Positions 35,128 through 41,439 of a DNA stretch of 64,000 nt are shown one piece after another. The DNA comes from an uncultured Clostridia bacterium (GTDB taxonomy: Bacteria; Bacillota; Clostridia; Oscillospirales; Ruminococcaceae): contig CAMUJF010000009.1 of NCBI GenBank assembly GCA_947089135.1, positions 1 to 64,000 on the forward strand. The letters are read 5' to 3'. The notes under the pieces were generated by a model. It made no database searches. It was not told the origin of the DNA and saw nothing but the letters and a program-made list of their open reading frames with translations. The translations under genes and the position numbers were made by a program. Each line of letters starts with the position of its first letter. Positions within the stretch are counted from its first letter, which is position 1.

Positions 35128-35696
35128 ATATTATTTTTATCATTGTAATTGCAGTTATTATTTTTATTGCCGTTATAATGATTGCGGAGTATAACAGTCT
35201 TGTAGTGCTCAGAAACAGGGTTGACAATCAGTCAGCTCAGGTGGATGTACAGTTGAAACGCAGAGCAGAGCTTATACCTAATCTTATCGAGACAGTAAAA
35301 GGATATGCGAAATTTGAAAAATCAACGCTTACCGATATTGCACAACTCAGAAGCAAGGTTATGAATTCAGAAGATACAAGCGAAGCCTGTGCCGCTGACG
35401 CAAAGCTTGGTCGGGTATGTTCAAAAGTGCTGGCACTGGGTGAAAGTTATCCGGAACTGAAATCAAATACGAACTTTTTAAAACTACAGGAAGAGCTTTC
35501 AGAAACAGAAAATAAAATTGTAATGGCACGGCAGTTTTACAACGACGTTGTGACAAAGTACAATACGCAGATAATGCTGTTCCCGAAATCATTTTTTGCA
35601 GGAATATTCGGTTTTAAAAAGCATGCTCTTCTTGAGTCAGCGGCAGAGGAAAGAAAAAATGTGCAAATATCTTCTTCAGATTTTCAGTTTGAATAA
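35124..35696 (+). CDS. lemA: LemA family protein
   Basis: 190 residues. One N-terminal membrane helix (3-22, IIFIIVIAVIIFIAVIMIA) then the LemA helical bundle: YNSLVVLRNRVDNQSAQVDVQLKRRAELIPNLIETVKGYAKFEK is the family signature in its usual place (about 24-66), with LSETENKIVMARQFYNDVVTKYNT (about 130-155) and the C-terminal FPKSFFAGIFGF. Function in the family is not firmly known; association with a DUF2207 protein is frequent. Start overlaps the previous stop (ATGA) after GGAGGG. Confidence 0.95.
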   Translation: MNIIFIIVIAVIIFIAVIMIAEYNSLVVLRNRVDNQSAQVDVQLKRRAELIPNLIETVKGYAKFEKSTLTDIAQLRSKVMNSEDTSEACAADAKLGRVCSKVLALGESYPELKSNTNFLKLQEELSETENKIVMARQFYNDVVTKYNTQIMLFPKSFFAGIFGFKKHALLESAAEERKNVQISSSDFQFE

Positions 35697-35751
35697 TTAA
35701 AAAGAATTTTTTACTGCGAGGCAATGTCAAGCGATACAACATCAATACCGA

Positions 35752-35898
35752 GGTCTGTGAAAACAGACCGCCAAATTAAATATTATGTTTGTATTGGCAA
35801 ACCTTTTACATGGCTGACAGATTTTTTCTGTCGGTTTGATTCAGGTCGCCTTTGCTGCGAATTTATGTGTTATTTATGCGATTATACGTTTTAGGGCG
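35752..35898. other. Hairpin-containing gap between lemA and thyA
   Basis: GGTCTGT-GAAA-ACAGACC (35752-35769) is a perfect stem with a GNRA loop and probably ends the lemA transcript, though no long T-run follows. CTGACAGA/TCTGTCGG (about 35815-35835) and TTATACG/CGTATAA (about 35883-35903) are further small stems. Confidence 0.55.
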
Positions 35899-35996
35899 TA
35901 TAACCGCTTTTGTTTTGAACTATTATACGGTGTTTTATAAATTGTATTTTAGGACGCGTTGACACTATCGCTCAATGCTATTTATTTAAAAAAATG

Positions 35997-36025
35997 TTGA
36001 AATTTCATTGCTAATATGATATAAT
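35997..36025 (+). promoter_or_regulatory. SigA promoter of thyA
   Basis: TTGAAA (35997-36002), 17-bp spacer, TATAAT (36020-36025); the ATG is 41 nt downstream of the -10. Confidence 0.85.
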
Positions 36026-36065
36026 ATTATATAACTATTCGGAAACAGCTTTTAGGAGGAAAAAA

Positions 36066-36896
36066 ATGAGCCGCGCAGATGAGATTTTTATTGCAAACGT
36101 TAGGGATATACTGGAAAACGGAGTCTCCGATGAAAATATGGAAGTGCGTCCCAGATGGCAGGACGGCTCGCCCGCACATACAATAAAAAAATTCGGTATA
36201 GTAAACCGCTACGATCTTGCAGAGGAATTTCCGATCATCACTTTGCGCAGGACGTTTTTCAAGACTGCGGTCAAGGAAATTCTGTGGATATGGCAGAAAA
36301 AGTCCAACAATATCCACGATCTGGACGCTCACATATGGGACAGCTGGGCTGACGAAAGCGGCTCTATCGGCAAGGCTTACGGATATCAGCTGGGTGTGAA
36401 GCACAAATACCCGGAGGGAGAATTCGACCAGGTGGACAGAGTGCTGTACGACCTGAAGCACAACCCCGCCAGCCGCAGGATACTGACAAACCTATATAAT
36501 CATCACGACCTTTCGGAAATGCACCTTTATCCATGCGCTTACAGCATGACCTTCAACGTTTCGGGGAACAAGCTCAACGCCGTCCTCAACCAGCGTTCAC
36601 AGGACTTCCTCGCGGCTAACGGACTGAATGTCTGTCAGTATGCCGCCCTTGTGCATATGTTTGCTCAGGTCAGCGGTCTGGAGGCGGGAGAGCTTGTTCA
36701 CGTTATTGCTGACGCTCACATTTACGACAGGCACATACCTGTTATAAAGGAGCTTATTGAACGGAAATCCCACCCCGCACCGAAGTTTATCATTGATAAG
36801 TCCGTAACGGATTTTTACGATTTTACTCCCGACAGCTTTGCTCTTGAGGGGTACGAATACAATACGGAGGAAGTAAAATTTCCCGTGGCGATATGA
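36066..36896 (+). CDS. thyA: Thymidylate synthase
   Basis: Methylates dUMP to dTMP with methylene-tetrahydrofolate. 276 residues, close to the B. subtilis ThyA-like subgroup. The catalytic Cys is in HLYPCAYS (about 157-161) instead of the common PPCH; the RSxD motif is NQRSQDF, the conserved Asn is in GLNVCQYA, and the dUMP site HIYDRHIP and C-terminal VAI are present. The LGxPFN segment of most ThyA is replaced by AANGLNV. GGAGGA precedes the ATG. folA lies 320 nt further on the same strand, which closes the folate cycle. Confidence 0.93.
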   Translation: MSRADEIFIANVRDILENGVSDENMEVRPRWQDGSPAHTIKKFGIVNRYDLAEEFPIITLRRTFFKTAVKEILWIWQKKSNNIHDLDAHIWDSWADESGSIGKAYGYQLGVKHKYPEGEFDQVDRVLYDLKHNPASRRILTNLYNHHDLSEMHLYPCAYSMTFNVSGNKLNAVLNQRSQDFLAANGLNVCQYAALVHMFAQVSGLEAGELVHVIADAHIYDRHIPVIKELIERKSHPAPKFIIDKSVTDFYDFTPDSFALEGYEYNTEEVKFPVAI

Positions 36897-36946
36897 AGTG
36901 AAATAACCTGCGGCAGCACAGACGGATTTTTTCGGGAGGAACAGAC

Positions 36947-37198
36947 ATGAATAAATTGGCAGTCATATCTCGAGTTTATGGAGAAAGTACGGACAATACA
37001 GATGGAATTTCAAGAGTATTTTTGTTTATTTTTATTATACTTGCAGTTTTAACCGCGGTTTTCCCCGAATACGCGTGGTGGATAGAACACGGTATGCCAA
37101 AGGATTCCGAACCCTCGGACGCGGGTATCCTTGTTACAAGATTAGGCGGGATATTCTGTGCAATTATCGGCGTTATTATCTTAGTTATAACATTATAA
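36947..37198 (+). CDS. Small two-helix membrane protein (DUF6199-like)
   Basis: 83 residues, two membrane helices (about 24-42 and 64-82) with a conserved-looking loop PEYAWWIEHGMPKDSEPSDAGILVTRLGG between them. The loop matches small Clostridia proteins of the DUF6199 type as far as I recall. GGGAGG before the ATG. Between thyA and folA; no known role in folate metabolism. Confidence 0.75.
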   Translation: MNKLAVISRVYGESTDNTDGISRVFLFIFIILAVLTAVFPEYAWWIEHGMPKDSEPSDAGILVTRLGGIFCAIIGVIILVITL

Positions 37199-37216
37199 TT
37201 GAAAGGAACGGTGTCT

Positions 37217-37702
37217 ATGATTACTGCGATTGCCGCTGTCAGCCAAAATTGGGGTATCGGCAAAGACAACGACCTGCTTTTTAATATTCCCGAGGATAAA
37301 AAGTTTTTCAGGCGTACTACCTTAAATCATACCGTTATAATGGGCAGGAAAACTCTCGAAAGCCTGCCGAACGGAAAGCCTTTCAAGGACAGGAACAATA
37401 TCGTGCTGTCGCGGAACAAAAGCTTTTCCTGCGAGGGTACGGAAGTCTGCGGAAACGTTGAAGAAGTCCTCAAGCTGGCTGAAAAGTACGAGGAAGTCTT
37501 TGTAGTCGGAGGGGGACAGATTTACGAAACAATGTTGCCGTACTGCGGAAAGGCGATAATCACAAATGTAAATGCAAGTCCCGAAGCTGACGTATTTTTT
37601 CCAAACCTTGACAAGGACGAAAGCTGGGAGTTGACGGAGCGGTCGGAGGAATACGATTTTGAGGGACTGAAGTACAGCTTCTGTACATACGTAAAGAAAT
37701 AA
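37217..37702 (+). CDS. folA: Dihydrofolate reductase
   Basis: Regenerates tetrahydrofolate with NADPH. 161 residues. MITAIAAVSQNWGIGKDNDL carries the substrate loop, FRRTTLNHTVIMGRKTLESLP the NADPH and folate contacts, NNIVLSR and VFVVGGGQIYETMLPYCGKAIIT the GG-containing cofactor loop. The catalytic acidic residue is Glu/Asp at the end of the first helix (IPEDKKFF). ATG 37217 follows GAAAGGAACGG; an in-frame TTG at 37199 is before the ribosome site. A sirtuin gene begins 22 nt downstream. Confidence 0.95.
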   Translation: MITAIAAVSQNWGIGKDNDLLFNIPEDKKFFRRTTLNHTVIMGRKTLESLPNGKPFKDRNNIVLSRNKSFSCEGTEVCGNVEEVLKLAEKYEEVFVVGGGQIYETMLPYCGKAIITNVNASPEADVFFPNLDKDESWELTERSEEYDFEGLKYSFCTYVKK

Positions 37703-37724
37703 AACGACAAGGCAGGAGATTATT

Positions 37725-38462
37725 ATGGACAATATGGAAAAGTTGGAACAACTCAGGCAATGGATAAGCGAATCGGAGCGCATTGTGTTTTTCGGAGGCG
37801 CGGGAGTTTCCACCGAAAGCGGCATACCCGATTTCCGTAGCGTGGACGGTCTTTACAATCAGAAATACAAGTATCCCCCGGAGACTATTTTGAGCAGGAC
37901 TTTTTACTGCAATCATCTTGCGGATTTTTACGAGTTCTACCGCGACAAGCTTCTCAATCTTGAAGCGAAGCCGAACAAGGCTCATTATGCTCTTGCGAAG
38001 CTTGAAGAAGTTGGAAAGCTGACTGCGGTAGTTACTCAGAACATAGACGGTCTGCACCAAGCGGCGGGAAGCAAAACGGTGTACGAGCTTCACGGCTCGG
38101 TACACAGAAATTACTGTCTGCGGTGCGGAAAAATGCATAATGCGGAATATATCAAGAGCGTTGACGGACCTCCACCCTGCCTTGACTGCGGAGGACTGGT
38201 AAAGCCTGACGTGGTGCTGTACGAGGAGGGACTGAACACCGCCACGGTGCAGGGAGCTACAAAGGCTATCACGGAAGCGGATATGCTTATTATCGGCGGC
38301 ACGTCCCTGTCGGTGTACCCCGCAAGCGGACTTATAGAATACTACGGCGGAGACAGGCTTGTGCTGATAAACAAGACTCCCACCGAAAAGGACGGCAGGG
38401 CGGATCTGCTTATACATGACAGTATCGGGGCGGCGCTGGATTTTGCGGTTGACAGTTTATAG
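37725..38462 (+). CDS. cobB: NAD-dependent protein deacylase (sirtuin)
   Basis: 245 residues. Removes acyl groups from lysine using NAD. GAGVSTESGIPDFRS (26-40) is the NAD loop, TQNIDGLHQAAGSK the next cofactor segment, catalytic His in YELHGSVHRNYC (about 122), structural zinc Cys pairs CLRCG and CLDCGG, then GGTSLSVYPASGLIEY. Starts at ATG 37725 behind GGAG. Directly after folA, possibly the same transcript; a functional connection to folate is not known. A short duplicated TTGACAGTT lies at the 3' end. Confidence 0.95.
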   Translation: MDNMEKLEQLRQWISESERIVFFGGAGVSTESGIPDFRSVDGLYNQKYKYPPETILSRTFYCNHLADFYEFYRDKLLNLEAKPNKAHYALAKLEEVGKLTAVVTQNIDGLHQAAGSKTVYELHGSVHRNYCLRCGKMHNAEYIKSVDGPPPCLDCGGLVKPDVVLYEEGLNTATVQGATKAITEADMLIIGGTSLSVYPASGLIEYYGGDRLVLINKTPTEKDGRADLLIHDSIGAALDFAVDSL

Positions 38463-38497
38463 TGTGTAGTTGACAGTTGTTTTGAAAGGTGTTTGAT

Positions 38498-39913
38498 ATG
38501 AAAAAGTTTTTTGCGGCGTTTTTGGCAATTTCTGTAACGACGGCTTTGACGGGGTGCAGTAAGCCTGCCGACGGACAGCTTATTGATGAAATTACAAATT
38601 ATAATAATGCGGCTGAAAGCGACGGAATATACGGCGAACCTCGTCTCGCCCAGCAGGAGGATATGCTTGGCGCATGGATATCGAACAATAAGCTGTACTT
38701 TTTTGTTCCGGACAATATATACGAAACAGCGGACTGCAAAATTAGCGCACTTAATGCGGTAATGAAAAACGGAGAGCTTGATTTCGGAGAAACCTCCGGC
38801 AGCGGAAATATGTTTTTTTGCGGCGATACAGTATATATAAATTCCGATTCGGAACCTCCCGTATCTGTTGCGGTATATGAACGGTACGAACAAAAACTTC
38901 TTAATGCGGGCGACCTTGAGGGACATTGCCAAATATATAAAAACAATACTATGCTGGGGGACGCGTTTTTTGAAAACGGCAAAGGCATAATTAACGGATT
39001 TGATGAGAATTTTTTTGCGGAAATTTATGTAAACGAAGATAAAATCACAATGACGGTTGACGGCGAAACCAATAATTATGATTATTATATAATTAATAAA
39101 AAATCCGTTCAAAGAACAAATTCGGCATTTACAACAATGTCTGCGGTTCCCGACAGCAGTATTTACGTCTATCTTGCGAACAGCAAGGATTTTATTGCAA
39201 TAAAAAAATCGGAAATTATCATCGGAACACAAAGGGATACAGCGTCGGAAACGTCTTCACATATTGCCGAGGATACGAAAGAAACCGTTATTGAAAGTTC
39301 AGAAGAAACCGAAAATATTTTTGAGGATTACGACGAAAGCGAATTTCCGGCGGGAATGTGGCAGGACAATTATATTTACACCTATGACCGTGATGAAAAC
39401 GGAAATATCACATACAATTATTACGATGAAAACGAAACCAACATATACAGTTACTGCTTTAAAAATTATACGGAAAATAACGGCAGCGCCTTTGGCGAGC
39501 CGATTTTTCAGAAGGACAGCCATATTTTTGAATTTGACGGAGAGGGACATTTCCGCGTTGCTCTGGAAACTCACGACGTATTCGGAGAATATACCTTTGA
39601 GGATAATATGCTGACATTGACGTTCAGAACCGATTTTTACGTTAAGGGAGTGTTTATTAACAAATTCTGCTTTGAGGCTGTAAAGGAAGAAAACGGATGG
39701 CAGCTGTATTTGGATACTTCCAAAAGCGCGGAAATGATCGATCTGCCTGCTGCTACGGATCTGGAGCAAGTTTCATATATGGAGCTTTCGGTAGGCTTAT
39801 CGTCATTGTTTGACACATTTTATAAAAGAAAATCATTTTTTATAGAATATATTGATGACGCAAATGCAGACAATTTTAAAAGCTATATTGAACATATAAA
39901 TGAAATTTCATAA
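38498..39913 (+). CDS. Lipoprotein, unrecognised
   Basis: 471 residues, AT-rich against its neighbours. The signal peptide ends in lipobox LTGC (Cys near 20), and the acidic mature part has two related beta-rich blocks (YICLIWISNNKLYFFV-like around 60-100 and GEGHFRVALETHDVFGEYTF near 345) separated by a Glu/Thr/Ser linker with ETSSHIAEDTKETV (about 250-270). The C-terminal half repeats the pattern of predicted beta strands seen in Clostridia lipoproteins of unknown function. ATG 38498 follows GAAAGG. The stop is 26 nt before nadC. Cannot assign a role. Confidence 0.72.
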   Translation: MKKFFAAFLAISVTTALTGCSKPADGQLIDEITNYNNAAESDGIYGEPRLAQQEDMLGAWISNNKLYFFVPDNIYETADCKISALNAVMKNGELDFGETSGSGNMFFCGDTVYINSDSEPPVSVAVYERYEQKLLNAGDLEGHCQIYKNNTMLGDAFFENGKGIINGFDENFFAEIYVNEDKITMTVDGETNNYDYYIINKKSVQRTNSAFTTMSAVPDSSIYVYLANSKDFIAIKKSEIIIGTQRDTASETSSHIAEDTKETVIESSEETENIFEDYDESEFPAGMWQDNYIYTYDRDENGNITYNYYDENETNIYSYCFKNYTENNGSAFGEPIFQKDSHIFEFDGEGHFRVALETHDVFGEYTFEDNMLTLTFRTDFYVKGVFINKFCFEAVKEENGWQLYLDTSKSAEMIDLPAATDLEQVSYMELSVGLSSLFDTFYKRKSFFIEYIDDANADNFKSYIEHINEIS

Positions 39914-39938
39914 TAAAAATCATAAAGGAGCAATCAAT

Positions 39939-40778
39939 ATGAACTTACCAAACTTTTACGTTGACGACATTATCAAGCGCGCTCTTGCGGAGGACATCAA
40001 CTACATAGACCTCGCCACCGACTACCTGCTTGACGACGAGGACGTTTCCACAGCAAAATTTATCGCAAAGGCTGAGGGTATCCTCTGCGGTATCGACTGC
40101 GCTCTGCGGGTATTTACGCTGTTGGACGGGGACGTCAAATCTGAGGTGATGATAAAGGACGGCGGCAAAGTTTCCAAGGGCGACGTTATCGCCTCTGTTA
40201 CGGGACGCACCAAGTCCATTTTAAAGGGCGAGCGGACGTCTCTGAACATTTTGCAGCATATGTCGGGAATTGCCTCTGAAACCGCTAAATACGTTGCCTG
40301 CTGCGAGGGTACGAAATGCACAATTGCTGAGACGAGAAAGACTCTCCCCGGACTGCGCGCGCTTGAAAAATACGCCGTTGTTGTGGGCGGAGGAAAAAAT
40401 CACCGCTTTAATCTTTCCGACGGAGCAATGCTCAAGGACAACCACATAGACGCTTACGGAAGTCTTACAAACGCTGTGGCGGCTCTGCGCTCAAAAGTGG
40501 GACATATGGTAAAGATAGAGGTAGAGGTACGCAGCTTTGAGGAGCTTTGGGAGGCTTTGAACTGCAAGGCGGACGTTATCATGCTTGACAACATGACCAC
40601 GGAGCAAATGGCGGAATGCGTTAAAATTGCGGGCGGTAAGGCTGTCCTTGAAGCTTCGGGAAATATCACCCTTGCCAACGCCGCAGAGGTCGCCAAAACA
40701 GGCGTGGACATTATTTCCGTGGGAGCTTTGACCCACTCCGTTAAGGCGTTTGATATATCTTTGAAGATATCAAAATAA
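39939..40778 (+). CDS. nadC: Nicotinate-nucleotide pyrophosphorylase (quinolinate phosphoribosyltransferase)
   Basis: Turns quinolinate and PRPP into nicotinate mononucleotide in de novo NAD synthesis. 279 residues, standard. ERTSLNILQHMSGIASETAKYV, ETRKTLPGLRALEKYAVVVGGGKNHRFNLSDG (substrate arginine/lysine region) and MLDNMT and EASGNITLANAAEVAKTGVDIISVGALTHS (PRPP site) are intact. No nadA or nadB is adjacent in the window. ATG 39939 follows AAAGGAG; it is the last of the thyA-side genes. Confidence 0.95.
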   Translation: MNLPNFYVDDIIKRALAEDINYIDLATDYLLDDEDVSTAKFIAKAEGILCGIDCALRVFTLLDGDVKSEVMIKDGGKVSKGDVIASVTGRTKSILKGERTSLNILQHMSGIASETAKYVACCEGTKCTIAETRKTLPGLRALEKYAVVVGGGKNHRFNLSDGAMLKDNHIDAYGSLTNAVAALRSKVGHMVKIEVEVRSFEELWEALNCKADVIMLDNMTTEQMAECVKIAGGKAVLEASGNITLANAAEVAKTGVDIISVGALTHSVKAFDISLKISK

Positions 40779-40818
40779 TTGCAAGGCAATAACTGCCATG
40801 GTACTATATAGCAGACAC

Positions 40819-40848
40819 TTGACAATGTATATACAAACGTGATATACT
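40819..40848 (+). promoter_or_regulatory. Toxin-antitoxin promoter with overlapping palindrome
   Basis: TTGACA (40819-40824), 18-bp spacer, TATACT (40843-40848). The -10 overlaps an inverted repeat GTATAT (40827-40832) / ATATAC (40842-40847), a likely autoregulatory operator for the antitoxin. Confidence 0.75.
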
Positions 40849-40870
40849 ATATGTGAAAGGAGTGCTGTAT

Positions 40871-41137
40871 ATGATGACTCAGGTAAATTTCAGAATAGAT
40901 GATGAGGTAAAGGAAAGCGCAGAACGCGCTTTAAAGGCAATGGGACTTAATATGTCCACCGCTATAACCATGTTTTTGACAAAGGTCGGCAGGGAGCAGC
41001 GTATTCCGTTTGAAATAACTGCCGACCCGTTTTATTCCGAAAGCAATATGCGGTATCTTGAAAAGCTTGCAGCCGATGTTAAAAACGGTAATGCTCATTT
41101 TGAAGAACATGAATTGATAGAGGTAGACGACGAATGA
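40871..41137 (+). CDS. RelB/DinJ-family antitoxin
   Basis: 88 residues. The N-terminal ribbon-helix-helix part (TQVNFRIDDEVKESAERALKAMGLNMSTAITMFLTKVGREQRIPFEI, about 3-50) is the RelB/DinJ DNA-binding and dimerisation fold; the C-terminal 35 residues, acidic (NAHFEEHELIEVDDE), should wrap the toxin. ATG 40871 is chosen for 8-nt spacing to AAAGGAG. Stop overlaps the toxin ATG by 4 nt (ATGA). Confidence 0.92.
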   Translation: MMTQVNFRIDDEVKESAERALKAMGLNMSTAITMFLTKVGREQRIPFEITADPFYSESNMRYLEKLAADVKNGNAHFEEHELIEVDDE

Positions 41138-41439
41138 AGCTTTTATGGGAAGATAGAGCATGGGACGAGTATTTGTACTGGCAAAATCAAGACAGAAAAA
41201 TATTGAAAAAAATAAATAAAATTATTGCCGATATTCAGAGAAATCCGTTTGACGGCATAAGCAAGCCCGAACCGCTTAAAGGAAGTATGTCCGGTTGGTG
41301 GAGCAGGCGTATCGACGAAAAAAACAGAATTGTTTATTATGTCGAAAACGATATTATTTTTGTTATGTCTTGTAAAGGTCACACTATGAGGATTAATTCG
41401 GGAGAATTTTTATTAAAAGGAATTTTAGTTTATGAGTAA
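41134..41439 (+). CDS. YoeB/Txe-family mRNA interferase toxin, probably C-terminally frameshifted
   Basis: 101 residues; YoeB is normally about 84-90. The core aligns well: WEDRAWDEYLYWQNQDRKILKKI, KPEPLKG with the catalytic Glu, SRRIDEKNRIVYYV with the Arg, and MSCKGH. In YoeB the chain ends in His-Tyr, both needed for RNA cleavage. Here the codons after GGT CAC are ACT ATG AGG, then 17 more residues. The DNA reads CACACTATGAGGATTAA; removing one AC unit gives CAC TAT GAG GAT TAA, a natural end of the family type. The stop 41437-41439 overlaps the next gene start at 41432. Confidence 0.88.
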   Translation: MKLLWEDRAWDEYLYWQNQDRKILKKINKIIADIQRNPFDGISKPEPLKGSMSGWWSRRIDEKNRIVYYVENDIIFVMSCKGHTMRINSGEFLLKGILVYE

